Shown piece by piece: positions 25,401-33,630 of a stretch of 64,000 nucleotides of DNA. The position numbers and the translations under genes are program-made. The stretch spans positions 62,001-126,000 of the forward strand of contig JANXXI010000386.1 of NCBI GenBank assembly GCA_025350695.1, written 5' to 3'. The notes below the pieces were generated by a model that made no database searches, was not told where the DNA came from, and saw only the letters and a program-made list of their open reading frames with translations. Position 1 is the stretch's first letter. Every line of letters begins with the position of its first letter. The DNA comes from Acidobacteriota bacterium (lineage in GTDB: Bacteria > Acidobacteriota > Terriglobia > Bryobacterales > Bryobacteraceae).

Positions 25401-26557
25401 TTTTAGACATCGGCTTTTCGGCGGCGCAATTGACCTCCGACGGAGACGACGCGCTAGGTCACCGGGTAAAGATGCGGTTCGCCGCCGAGGACGGCGCGAA
25501 GAACGAAACCTTTTTCGTCTTCAGAGAAAATGGCAAATACAAACTGGGAGCTTCAAGCAATTACTTAAGCGGATTGACGCCGGAGATTCTCCGTCGTGCG
25601 GACAAAGGCAATTTGGCGGGGGCTCGCAAGTTGCTTGACTGGGCGCGGGAACTGGTGGAGCGAAGTGGCGGAGATGATCCGCTGGGTGGCAGTATTTTTC
25701 CTCGGATGTGGGAACGAGGAACGGAAGGGGGAGTTGACGTGATTCGAGCCGCGGCGGCCAGCCTTGATCCCAAGACTTCACTTGATCTACTGAAGAAGCT
25801 TCGGGCAAAAACCACTGACACGAACATGAAATTTAATTTGGATTTGGCGGTCGGTCAAGCAGCGATTTTGAACTGGGAGCCAAAGACGCTTCTTGAAGCA
25901 TCGCGTCGGATGCTTGCGGCGCATCCCAATTCGGAACGGGCATTTACGTGGGAGCAGTCGGCGCTGATGCAACTTCGTTTGTTCAAAGAAGCTAATGAAG
26001 CCGTGGAAAAGCGACTAAAGCGGCTGCCCGAAGATGCGGTTGCCTTGCGAGCTGGGGTGAGCCTCGGGATGGCTCAAGACCAATGGCAACAGATTCGTGA
26101 ATACTCGGCGCGTCTTGAAAAGGCGGGCAAGGAAAGCGGCAAAGACCTCAACGCTCTGGCTTGGTCCGTGTTCGTGGAAAAGGGCGGAACAGAGGAGGCC
26201 ATCCAACATGCGCAGAAGGGCTTGATGCTCCTGAAGAACGACTTCGGATTACTGCACACGCTGGCGGCGGTGATGGCCGATGCGGGACGCACGGCCGAAG
26301 CGCGGGAATATCTATTACAGGCGATGGACGCCGCCGGAATGGAAGCAGCAGAACAGGAGACGAGCGATTCCATCAAACTTGTGCTCGGCGTAATGGCTCA
26401 GCATCTTGATTTGCCTGAGGCTGCTAAAGAATACTATTCGCAAATGAAACCGCCCAAAACCAAAACTGAGAGTATGGAGTCCTCAGGGTCGAGTTATGCC
26501 ATCGCACAGAAAAGATTGAAGTCACTTTGGTTGGGGTCCTTGAGGTTGTTAGAATGA
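22457..26557 (+). CDS. Large secreted DUF3857 / transglutaminase-like / TPR protein
   Basis: About 1366 residues. GTG 22457 is preferred because the protein then opens with a clean signal peptide (VKPFFIPLLLATFAVAQ); GTG 22424 would add 11 residues. No good ribosome-binding site precedes either. Residues ~40-280 form a DUF3857 domain. A transglutaminase-like core follows with all three expected residues visible: Cys in HYGDCKDKATLL, His in MFNHAIAYVPG and Asp in YWIDATAE. The C-terminal half is rich in TPR-like helical repeats (QGKAKEALAEFQSLLKLDP, PDSAETWRNYGWIL). Such proteins are frequent in acidobacteria and Bacteroidetes; the substrate is unknown. The start lies in a hairpin. Confidence 0.86.
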   Translation: MKPFFIPLLLATFAVAQSSSIEIPAPFSATPAELQALAQKVKTPEGVGAKVVFDDTSYSFDIKGRMTHKWRRVFQVLNEEGAKDWTSLSWEWMPWHQSKPILKARVIAKDGTIYQLDPKTIADGAARDDSQDIYSDQRVVRAPLPAIAPGSIVEQIVEMQDTAPFFDGGTLNRLYLSQSVPVGRSRLKLEAPTSLNLQYKLYRMVSAKPVRTEANGITRVVIDEGPFEAVKVIQPLLPPNAATFATVDFSVGKSWRDLASRYAVQVDSRLQSGGFEHLIKDAAAASTREDKIATALARLHKEVRYTGVEFGEAALVPHQPKDVLERHYGDCKDKATLLVGMLRKMDIPAYVALLRTGPSLDIDPSLIGMGMFNHAIAYVPGSPDYWIDATAEFAPLGELPTMDRNRWAIVIRPDADGPVKTPALTSARNVTIETREFYLAEIGKARLVETTQYSAHAAIPIRSNYASPDPVKLKKDLEGYLKNYYGAEKLTKVDYSPSNDLKQPFRLTLESDKVQRGMTDQTVATVAIFPANLMENLSAYFRDQDEEGAAVEPRTESFVISSPFVSEWRYKIVPPAGFRTRKLPDNSKLTLGPASLERKFETAKDGVVMATLRFDSGKADLTPAEAKALRDGVKGFAKGEPVMLNFDQTGELFLSQGKAKEALAEFQSLLKLDPKNGLNQARIARALLACGLGAQARKAAEAATKLQPDSAETWRNYGWILQHDMVGRLRQPGFALDAAIAAYRKAKELAPTDFGMSGDLGILLEHDATGFRYSPKARLTEAIQVYKDAGDKLEQYGLSDNLPFALLYAGRYDELAKQLENAKATANHRALKIAVIALKSDVATAVAEGSKITSDADRRAALALAGNMLLRTRSYAKASALLTASAQGSPNGTAVLNAARIIANTKKLEELNKIDNTPIGLVLEVMTKLLGPEESSVAQIVDLMAKDLSKGEDPEEIRKTFQQQKTLAQKGGAKQGLPGAVILDIGFSAAQLTSDGDDALGHRVKMRFAAEDGAKNETFFVFRENGKYKLGASSNYLSGLTPEILRRADKGNLAGARKLLDWARELVERSGGDDPLGGSIFPRMWERGTEGGVDVIRAAAASLDPKTSLDLLKKLRAKTTDTNMKFNLDLAVGQAAILNWEPKTLLEASRRMLAAHPNSERAFTWEQSALMQLRLFKEANEAVEKRLKRLPEDAVALRAGVSLGMAQDQWQQIREYSARLEKAGKESGKDLNALAWSVFVEKGGTEEAIQHAQKGLMLLKNDFGLLHTLAAVMADAGRTAEAREYLLQAMDAAGMEAAEQETSDSIKLVLGVMAQHLDLPEAAKEYYSQMKPPKTKTESMESSGSSYAIAQKRLKSLWLGSLRLLE

Positions 26558-26592
26558 TATTTCCGACCTAACCTAAGGAGACCTCACCCCTA

Positions 26593-28782
26593 ATGAAATA
26601 CCTGCGCGATTTGTGGGACGAATCCGTAGCCTCTGCGCTGCCTGACGAACTGGAGCTACTACGCTATCGTTCCAACCTGCTGGGAGCCGACCTGCGCATC
26701 ACCAATTTTGGCGGCGGCAATACCAGCTCCAAAATCACCCTGGCCGATCCGTTCAACGGTAAGCCCACCGAAGTGCTTGCGGTAAAGGGCAGTGGCGGAG
26801 ATATAGGCAGCATTAAGCGTGAAGGCTTCGCGCTGGTCTACATGGACCGCCTGATTCAGTTGCAATCTGTCTATAAGGGTGAGGCTCACGAGGATGAAAT
26901 GGTGGGTTATTATCCGTTGGCGGCCTTCGGCGACAACCGTGTTGCTGCTTCGATAGACACCCCTTTGCACGCGTTTCTTCCGTTCCCACACATTGACCAT
27001 CTGCACCCCGATTGGGCCATCGCCATTGCGGCGTCGGCCAACGGGCGCGAAAAGATGGAAGAGTTCAACAAACAATTTGGGCACAAGATGGTTTGGTTGC
27101 CTTGGCAGCGTCCGGGGTTTGAGCTGGGTCTGATGCTGCAGAAAGCGGTTAAGGATAACCCGGGTTGCGATGGTATTTTTCTGGGGAGCCACGGGCTATT
27201 TACTTGGGGCCTGACACAGCGCGAGTGCTACCTGAATTCGGCCACAGCTATTGATCAGATGGGCCAGTTTGTGATGAAGCATCAAAAGGCGAAGGGCAAG
27301 ATGCTGTTCGGAGGCTCGAAGGTTGAAGGGCACAAGACTCCAGATCAAATCGCCACTGCTATTTTTCCTTATCTGCGCGGCCAGTGCGCGACCACTCGAC
27401 GCAACATCGGCCATTTTGATCGCAGCCCTGAGGCGTTAGCATTTGTCAACTCGGCGGACGCGAAGAAGTTGAGCGCGCTTGGAACGAGCTGCCCGGATCA
27501 CTTCATTCGCACCCGCATATGCCCGTTCTACGTGGAGTGGAATCCGCAGACCGGCACGATAGATCAATTGAAGAAATCGATTTCGACGGGCTTGGTTGCA
27601 TACCGCGAAAACTATTCCGTCTACTACAATAAGTTCGCCACTGCCGATTCGCCAAAGCTGCGCGACTCCAATCCGAGCGTGGTGCTGATTCCCGGAATCG
27701 GCATGTTCACGTTCTCGCGCAATAAGAAGGAAGCGCGGATTACTAGCGAGTTCTACCGCAATGCGATCGGTGTGATGGCCGGCGCGACGAGCATGGATGA
27801 TGGCAGCAAGCCTAAGATTCTGCCTCAAGCTAAGACTTCCTCCGCGAACAAAGGCTTTGCAAGCTACAGCAATTATGTTTCGCTGCCGCCGCTTGAAGCG
27901 TTCCGCATTGAATATTGGGCGCTGGAAGAAGCGAAGATTCAGCGCATGCCGGCCGAAGCGGAATTTAGCCGCAAGGTTGTGTTGGTGGTAGGCGGAGGCA
28001 ATGGAATCGGGCGGCTGGTTAGCTTGATTCTAGCCAAACAAGGCGCGCATCTTGTCATCGCGGATCGTGACTTGAAAGCGGCAGAGGCCGTAGCGGCGGA
28101 AACAAAACTGGGCGAAGCGGTGCATGCCGTGGCTCTTGACCTGGTTAACCGCAAGAGCATTCGTGCCGCTGTTGACGCAACGGTCCTGAAGTTTGGCGGG
28201 ATTGATTCCATCATCAATACGGCGGCGGTGTTTTTTGCGCCTGACACGGCGGGCAATCTGCCGGACGAACAATGGGGACTTACGTTCGACATCAACGTTA
28301 CGGGCAACTACTACCTGGTGGATGAGGCTCGTTCGGTTTTGACCGATCAAGGAATTAGCGCCTCTGTGGTGCTGACCAGTTCGGCGAATGCGGTTGTGGC
28401 GAAACGCGGGAGCGAGGCTTATGACGTTTCAAAATCCGCCGTCAACCACCTGATTCGTTCATTGGCTGTGGGTTTGAAGCCGCATGTTCGGGTGAATGGG
28501 ATTGCCCCAGCTACCGTGGTTGAGGGTTCGACCATGTTCCCACGCGACCGGGTGATTGCTTCGTTGGCGAAGTATAACATTCCGTATTCAGAGGACGAGA
28601 CTACCGAATCGCTGCGTGAGAAGTTGGCTCGATTCTATGCCAAGCGGACGTTACTTGATGCGGCCATTCGTCCTCAGGATTGCGCTGAGGCGATTGTTTG
28701 GTTGGCTAGTGATCGTAGTTCGCGGACAACGGGGCATGTGATTCCTGTGGACGGCGGATTGAATGAGGCGTTTCTGCGGTAG
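26593..28782 (+). CDS. Bifunctional class II aldolase / short-chain dehydrogenase (rhamnulose-phosphate aldolase/lactaldehyde dehydrogenase type)
   Basis: A 729-residue fusion. The N-terminal half is a class II aldolase domain with FGGGNTSSK near residue 40, the zinc ligands in HIDHLHPDW (~137-145) and GSHGLFTWG (~198). The C-terminal ~270 residues are a Rossmann SDR with VVGGGNGIGRL (~464) and the catalytic pattern TSSANAV plus YDVSK. This is the architecture of bifunctional rhamnulose-1-phosphate aldolase/alcohol dehydrogenases, joining cleavage to lactaldehyde with its oxidation or reduction. No other rhamnose genes are near, so the sugar is inferred. AAGGAGACC lies about 11 bases before the ATG. 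Confidence 0.92.
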   Translation: MKYLRDLWDESVASALPDELELLRYRSNLLGADLRITNFGGGNTSSKITLADPFNGKPTEVLAVKGSGGDIGSIKREGFALVYMDRLIQLQSVYKGEAHEDEMVGYYPLAAFGDNRVAASIDTPLHAFLPFPHIDHLHPDWAIAIAASANGREKMEEFNKQFGHKMVWLPWQRPGFELGLMLQKAVKDNPGCDGIFLGSHGLFTWGLTQRECYLNSATAIDQMGQFVMKHQKAKGKMLFGGSKVEGHKTPDQIATAIFPYLRGQCATTRRNIGHFDRSPEALAFVNSADAKKLSALGTSCPDHFIRTRICPFYVEWNPQTGTIDQLKKSISTGLVAYRENYSVYYNKFATADSPKLRDSNPSVVLIPGIGMFTFSRNKKEARITSEFYRNAIGVMAGATSMDDGSKPKILPQAKTSSANKGFASYSNYVSLPPLEAFRIEYWALEEAKIQRMPAEAEFSRKVVLVVGGGNGIGRLVSLILAKQGAHLVIADRDLKAAEAVAAETKLGEAVHAVALDLVNRKSIRAAVDATVLKFGGIDSIINTAAVFFAPDTAGNLPDEQWGLTFDINVTGNYYLVDEARSVLTDQGISASVVLTSSANAVVAKRGSEAYDVSKSAVNHLIRSLAVGLKPHVRVNGIAPATVVEGSTMFPRDRVIASLAKYNIPYSEDETTESLREKLARFYAKRTLLDAAIRPQDCAEAIVWLASDRSSRTTGHVIPVDGGLNEAFLR

Positions 28783-28798
28783 TCGTGAACTGACGTTT

Positions 28799-28839
28799 CC
28801 GGGGTCCGCTTGCTTACGCGCGCGGCTCGCTGGTCCCGG
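28799..28839. repeat. GC-rich imperfect inverted repeat (REP-like candidate)
   Basis: CCGGGGTCC (28799-28807) and GGTCCCGG (28832-28839) flank a block containing TTACGCGCGCGGCTCG. The 10-mer GGGGTCCGCT within it recurs at 42726-42735 in another intergenic hairpin. Such GC-rich intergenic units often are dispersed repeats, but only these two copies can be compared here. Confidence 0.35.
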
Positions 28840-28926
28840 AGATGTTCTGGATGTAGACGCAGTTTTCCCACTCGCCGTTGTGGCTTTCGAAATTCGAACC
28901 AGTGCGGGTCGGCTGTATTTCACTGA

Positions 28927-28952
28927 GTGAAGCCACCGCCCAGCGGCTTCAC
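28927..28952 (+). terminator. Possible terminator of the aldolase/dehydrogenase gene
   Basis: Perfect 8-bp stem GTGAAGCC / GGCTTCAC with a ten-base loop, followed by TTGTTTCC, about 145 bases after the stop codon. The weak T-run makes this uncertain. Confidence 0.3.
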
Positions 28953-29192
28953 TTGTTTCCATACAACCAACCCCACCGATTATTTTTTAGCTTCCTGAAT
29001 CGATCCAAGAGCTGGCTCCCCTTGCGGGAAGCACTTCTAAAAAGAGCATTCTGGCCAGAACTTTATCTCTCTGCTTAAAACATAGCAGAGCGAATGGATA
29101 GTTCCGTTTGCCTCACGGACGTTAAGCTGTTGATTTGGATGGCTCAAATGATTTAATTTGTGCGGGGAATAGCAAATTCACCATAATGAGGA

Positions 29193-31250
29193 ATGACTCC
29201 AACAGCAATTCGTCACTCGGTTTGCGCTCTTGATTGCCCGGACACATGCAGTCTATTGGTCAATGTTGACGACGGGCGCGGCAGCCGTTTGCGAGGGGAT
29301 CCGGCGCATCCCATCACGCAGGGTTTCCTGTGCGGCAAAGTGGCGAAGTATCTGGATCGGGAATATTCGCCGGACCGGCTGCTGCACCCTTTGCGGCGAG
29401 TTGGGGCGAAAGGGGAAGGTCGATTTGAGCGAGTGTCGTGGGATGCGGCACTGGACGAAATCGCATCGCGGCTTGGGTCGACGGTCACGGAGCATGGGCC
29501 GGAATCAATCCTACCTTATAGCTACGCCGGCACCATGGGGATGCTGCAAGGATCGGGAATGGATCGACGGTTCTTCCATCGGCTGGGGGCTTCACGGCTC
29601 GATCGGACAATTTGCGCGGCGGCGGGGAGCGCTGGGCTGACCGCTACACTGGGTCTCCGTTATGGAACCGAGCCGGAGCAATTTCGCCATTCGAAGTTGA
29701 TCATCGCCTGGGGCGCGAACATTCTTGGGACAAACGTCCATTTGTGGCCGTTCATTGTTGATGCACGGCGGAACGGTGCGAGGTTCTATGTCATTGATCC
29801 GGTAAAGAACCGCACGGGCGCGTTGGCCGATAAATTCTTTCCAGTGAATCCGGGAAGTGATTTGGCTCTAGCCCTGGGGCTGATGCATGTTATCTTTCGA
29901 GACCAGCTGGAAGATGCCGATTATCTTGCGCAGCATACCAGTGGGTCCGATTCGTTACGGGCTCTTGCGGCTGAGTACACGCCGGATCGGGTTGCGGTTT
30001 GGACTGGAATTGCCGCCGCGGATATTGAGGAGCTAGCCATTGAGTATGCCACTACGCGACCGGCTGCGATTCGGGTCAACTACGGCGTGCAGCGCAGCGA
30101 CCGCGGTGGGTCGGCCGTTAGGGCTATCGCAATGCTGCCGGCGGTGACTGGTTCGTGGAAAGAGATTGGCGGTGGACTGCAACTTTCCACATCGCAATCC
30201 TTTCAATTTGACCGGCCGTCGCTGGAACGGCCTGATCTGCAACAACTCTCGTCACTGGGGCGCGAGGCTCGATTGGTGAACATGTCTGGGCTAGGTTCGG
30301 CGCTGACAAGTTTGAACGAGCCGCCGGTGAAGGCGCTAATTGTGTATAACTCCAACCCCGCGGCCATCGCGCCGGATCAAAGCAAGGTTCGAGAAGGATT
30401 GCGGCGCGAGGATTTGTTCACCGTCGTGCTGGAACAATTTCAAACCGACACGGCTAACTTCGCGGATATCGTATTGCCGGTGACCACTTTCCTGGAACAC
30501 ACTGACCTCTATTTGGCCTATGGCCACTACTACATCCAAATGGCCCGACCGGCGCTTCCCCGCCCTGGCGAGGTTCGGTCGAATAATGAGATCTTTCGGG
30601 ATTTGGCAAAAAGAATCGGGTTCACGGATTCGTGCTTCGAGGAATCGGAAGATGACATGATCCGTGGTTTGCTTCAAAGCGGCCATCGCTTCCTTGAGGG
30701 GATTACGCTGGAGAGGCTGGAACGCGAACATTTTGCACGGTTGAATGTAGCCGGTGAAGGGGAAGCGTTTTTGCCATTCGCTAAAGGCAATTTCGGAGCG
30801 CCTGATGGGCGGGCCCGGCTTGATGCAACCGGCCTTGCCTACACACCGCCGGTTGAGAGTCGGCAGGGCGATCAGCTTCTTCGCGCCAGTTATCCGTTGG
30901 AATTAATTACTCCGAAGAACGACGACAGCATGAATTCCACTTTCGGCAATCGGAAGGGAGTGGATGAGCAGACGGCGTCGCTATGGCTGCACGAAGAAGA
31001 CGCGACGACGCGAAGCATCCGCACCGGGGATTTCGTTCGGATCTTCAATGCGCGAGGCTCCTTGCGTTTGCAGGCGAAGGTGGACGGGAAAGTAGCGCCG
31101 GGAGTGGTGATGTCGCCCTCCGTGCGTTGGGCCAAACTGGCCGGTGACGGAAAAAATACAAATATTTTGACATCACAGCGGCTAACAGACGTCGGGGGAG
31201 GCCCCACGTTCTACAGCTGTTTGGTACAAGTAGAAGGATGCGGAGATTAA
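29193..31250 (+). CDS. Molybdopterin-dependent oxidoreductase (DMSO reductase superfamily)
   Basis: A 685-residue molybdenum enzyme. The N-terminus has a 4Fe-4S site C11-x3-C15-x3-C19 and C47 in GFLCGK. The bis-MGD region includes RVSWDAALDEIASRL, and Cys141 in TICAAAG is a candidate molybdenum ligand. Later family segments are PGSDLALALGLMHVI, ADIVLPVTTFLEHTDLY and TPKNDDSMNSTFGN, and the C-terminal dinucleotide-binding part has PSVRWAKLAGDGKNTN. There is no signal peptide, so it is probably cytosolic. Substrate unassigned. It overlaps the lipoprotein gene by 13 bases and leads an operon of four. Confidence 0.88.
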   Translation: MTPTAIRHSVCALDCPDTCSLLVNVDDGRGSRLRGDPAHPITQGFLCGKVAKYLDREYSPDRLLHPLRRVGAKGEGRFERVSWDAALDEIASRLGSTVTEHGPESILPYSYAGTMGMLQGSGMDRRFFHRLGASRLDRTICAAAGSAGLTATLGLRYGTEPEQFRHSKLIIAWGANILGTNVHLWPFIVDARRNGARFYVIDPVKNRTGALADKFFPVNPGSDLALALGLMHVIFRDQLEDADYLAQHTSGSDSLRALAAEYTPDRVAVWTGIAAADIEELAIEYATTRPAAIRVNYGVQRSDRGGSAVRAIAMLPAVTGSWKEIGGGLQLSTSQSFQFDRPSLERPDLQQLSSLGREARLVNMSGLGSALTSLNEPPVKALIVYNSNPAAIAPDQSKVREGLRREDLFTVVLEQFQTDTANFADIVLPVTTFLEHTDLYLAYGHYYIQMARPALPRPGEVRSNNEIFRDLAKRIGFTDSCFEESEDDMIRGLLQSGHRFLEGITLERLEREHFARLNVAGEGEAFLPFAKGNFGAPDGRARLDATGLAYTPPVESRQGDQLLRASYPLELITPKNDDSMNSTFGNRKGVDEQTASLWLHEEDATTRSIRTGDFVRIFNARGSLRLQAKVDGKVAPGVVMSPSVRWAKLAGDGKNTNILTSQRLTDVGGGPTFYSCLVQVEGCGD

Positions 31251-31768
31251 TCATTGTCATGGTGCTGGTAAGCACCGTGGCTACCCTCGACAGTTGCAAG
31301 CGGCGGAAACGCGATCAGGTGGACTACATCGACGAAGGCGGCGGCCAGCTTGCGAGCTTAGTGCAGACGTCGAATCCACGGACGGCGATTCAATTGTTGA
31401 AGGGATTCCATGACGTGGAAAACAACGCGTGGCGCTGGACGGCCGGCAAGTTTTCAGTGATGCTGCGGCCACCAGGGGAAGCGGCGAAGAAGGGCGCTGT
31501 TCTGAATTTGAAATTCGTATTACCAGAGACCATTTTGGCCAAGCTGGAAGCGGTTACAATTACGGCTGCGATAGGCGGCAAACCACTGGAACCGCAAACC
31601 TACAAGCAAGCAGGTCCACAAGAGTACAAACGGCCTGTCCCGGCAGCGATGCTTGCAGGGGAGGCGGTCACGGTGGATTTCACGTTGGATAAATTCATAC
31701 CGGCTGGAACAATGGACTTGCGTGAGTTGGGAGTGATTGCGGCCTCAATTGGGTTGGAAGCGCAATGA
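31238..31768 (+). CDS. Small lipoprotein of unknown function
   Basis: A 176-residue protein with an N-terminal hydrophobic stretch (IIVMVLVSTVATLDSC) ending in a possible lipobox LDSC, followed by a basic patch KRRKRDQ. The mature part has an Ala-rich GFHDVENNAWRWTAGKFSVML segment and is predicted from composition to be beta-rich, with no family recognised. It overlaps the molybdopterin gene by 13 bases and the following membrane protein by four (ATGA), so it is clearly part of that transcript. Confidence 0.7.
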   Translation: MRRLIIVMVLVSTVATLDSCKRRKRDQVDYIDEGGGQLASLVQTSNPRTAIQLLKGFHDVENNAWRWTAGKFSVMLRPPGEAAKKGAVLNLKFVLPETILAKLEAVTITAAIGGKPLEPQTYKQAGPQEYKRPVPAAMLAGEAVTVDFTLDKFIPAGTMDLRELGVIAASIGLEAQ

Positions 31769-33630
31769 CGTTGTGGCAGCGCCTAGCCTATTGGGGGCTT
31801 GCGCCGGCCATTAGCTTAGCGCTTTATTGGCAGGGGCTGCTCTCATGGTTCCGTGAGGACGATTTTGCTTGGCTGGGACTGCACCTTAGCATTAACGAAC
31901 CGCGCGACATTTGGTGGATTTTGTTTTCGCCGATGGCGCAAGGAACGATTCGGCCGCTTAGTGAACGGCTCTATTTTTTAGTCCTTCACAAGCTGTTCGA
32001 TTTCAATGCCTTGCCGTTTCATGCAGTGGCGTTCCTGACGCAATTCCTTGCGGCTTGGCTATTGCAAGCAATTACCTGGCGGCTAACCGGATCTAGATTC
32101 GCGGCGGTTGCAGCGGCCGTTTTTTGGACGGCGAATAGCAGCCTAGCGCGGCCCATCAGTTGGGCCAGCGGGTATAACCAGATACAGTGTTCAGCTTTCA
32201 TTCTTGGCGCCTTTCTGTGTCTTCTGCGGTACTCGGAATCTGGTGAGAAGAAGTGGTTATATGGTCAGTGGGCCTTGTTTCTGCTTGGGTTCGGTTCGCT
32301 CGAACTGAATGTGGTCTATCCGGCGCTGGCGGCGTGTTGGGCGGTTCTGTTCCGCAGAGATTTACTTAGCCGGGTGGCGCCGCTGTTTCTGGTTTCCATC
32401 CTGTACACAGTGGTGCACCGCCATTTTGCGCCGGCGGAGGCTCCTGCCCTTTACAAGATGTATTTTGATTCTGATCTGGTTCGCACTTTGGGCAAGTACT
32501 TCTTGCTTGTGTTCGGTTCATTCGATGAGGGGCTCTCTGATGTTTGGTCGAAATGGGCATTGATTTCCACCGGCATCTCCGCAGTTACTTTGGCGGCATT
32601 CCTTGCTTGGCAATGTTGGCGACGGCAGTGGTTGGCGGTATTTTGCCTGGCCTGGTTTGTGGGTGTGCTTGCCCCTTTGCTGCCGCTGAAATTCCACATC
32701 ATCAGTTATTATCTGGTGATCCCAGCGATTGGCCTGGCGATAGCGGCGGGTTGGGGCTGCCAAATTGCGTGGCAAGCGGGCCGGACCTATGCGATGTGCG
32801 CCATGCTGGGGACCCTATCTTATATAGCTGGTAGCGGCTACATGGGGCATTTCGTCGCCGGATATCATGCTGAGCAAACCAAGGTCGCCAAACCGCTGTT
32901 CTTTGGAGTGCAGCAGGCGGCGCAACTTCATCCGGGCAAAATACTTTTGCTAGCCGGAATCAGTTCCGAACAATTCTGGTCGGTGATGTCCGACAGTGCG
33001 TTTCGATTGCTGCCAGGACCACCAGAGGTGTACCTGACGCCGGAAGCTGGGGCCAACATTGATCCTCACCCAGAGATCAACGACATTGCGCCATCAGTGA
33101 TGCCGTCAGCAGCGGCGCGCCGTGCGCTTGAAGCCGGCGACGCGCTTGTTTATCAACCTCAAGCGGGCAAACTGAAAAATGTCACCGCATTTTATAGAAC
33201 TTTATACCCTCAGCTTTGGCCACTAGAGGCGCCCTCCCGAATTGACGTTGGCCAGAAGTATCTTTCCGATTTTGTTGGTCCGGGATGGTACCCGATTGAG
33301 CATAATAAGCTACGTTGGATGAGCCATCGCGGGGAGTTGACAATGTCTGGGCCGGCAAAGACCGCAACCCGAATCGAGGTGACTTGCTTTCGATTCGGAA
33401 ATGATCCACGACCCGGTTCTCTGCGCTTGAAGTTAACAGTGAACGGCCATGACTTGGGTTCACAGGAAATCCCGGCGGGAGAAGCCGAACACCATCTTGG
33501 ATACGAATTGCAGGGAAGGAAATTCGAGGAATCTAAAACAACAGTTATGCTTGAGGTAACACCGGTTTATTCCTCTAAGAACGACGAGCGGGAATTGGGT
33601 CTGGTTCTGGGCAACTTGGCATGGAAATGA
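31765..33630 (+). CDS. Polytopic membrane protein, glycosyltransferase-C-like
   Basis: A 621-residue protein with about ten membrane helices in the first ~370 residues and a soluble C-terminal part of ~250 residues. Near the start, WFREDDFAWLGL places acidic residues in the first extracytoplasmic loop, as in GT39/ArnT-type lipid-linked sugar transferases, and INEPRDIWWILFSPM and SERLYFL follow. The C-terminal domain is beta-rich and could bind carbohydrate (VDVGQKYLSDFVGPGWYPIE-type segment near residue 490). The transfer reaction is inferred only. It overlaps both neighbours (4 and 10 bases). Confidence 0.68.
   Translation: MTLWQRLAYWGLAPAISLALYWQGLLSWFREDDFAWLGLHLSINEPRDIWWILFSPMAQGTIRPLSERLYFLVLHKLFDFNALPFHAVAFLTQFLAAWLLQAITWRLTGSRFAAVAAAVFWTANSSLARPISWASGYNQIQCSAFILGAFLCLLRYSESGEKKWLYGQWALFLLGFGSLELNVVYPALAACWAVLFRRDLLSRVAPLFLVSILYTVVHRHFAPAEAPALYKMYFDSDLVRTLGKYFLLVFGSFDEGLSDVWSKWALISTGISAVTLAAFLAWQCWRRQWLAVFCLAWFVGVLAPLLPLKFHIISYYLVIPAIGLAIAAGWGCQIAWQAGRTYAMCAMLGTLSYIAGSGYMGHFVAGYHAEQTKVAKPLFFGVQQAAQLHPGKILLLAGISSEQFWSVMSDSAFRLLPGPPEVYLTPEAGANIDPHPEINDIAPSVMPSAAARRALEAGDALVYQPQAGKLKNVTAFYRTLYPQLWPLEAPSRIDVGQKYLSDFVGPGWYPIEHNKLRWMSHRGELTMSGPAKTATRIEVTCFRFGNDPRPGSLRLKLTVNGHDLGSQEIPAGEAEHHLGYELQGRKFEESKTTVMLEVTPVYSSKNDERELGLVLGNLAWK

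Larger units (their letters stand above)
28783..29192. other. Intergenic stretch without a supported gene
   Basis: 410 bases between the aldolase/dehydrogenase and the molybdopterin enzyme. It holds the GC-rich inverted repeat, a possible short gene remnant on the minus strand (about 28830-28945, stop at 28822-28824 region, peptide containing NFESHNGEWENCVYIQN), a hairpin at 28927-28952, and an AT-rich last 150 bases that may contain the promoter of the next operon. No reading frame in it is convincing. Confidence 0.6.

Noticed and set aside
28651-28962. A 103-codon minus-strand frame after the aldolase gene
   Set aside because: Half of it is antisense to the dehydrogenase C-terminus and the rest is Arg/Ser/Pro-rich repeat sequence; only another frame there looks protein-like, and it is a fragment.
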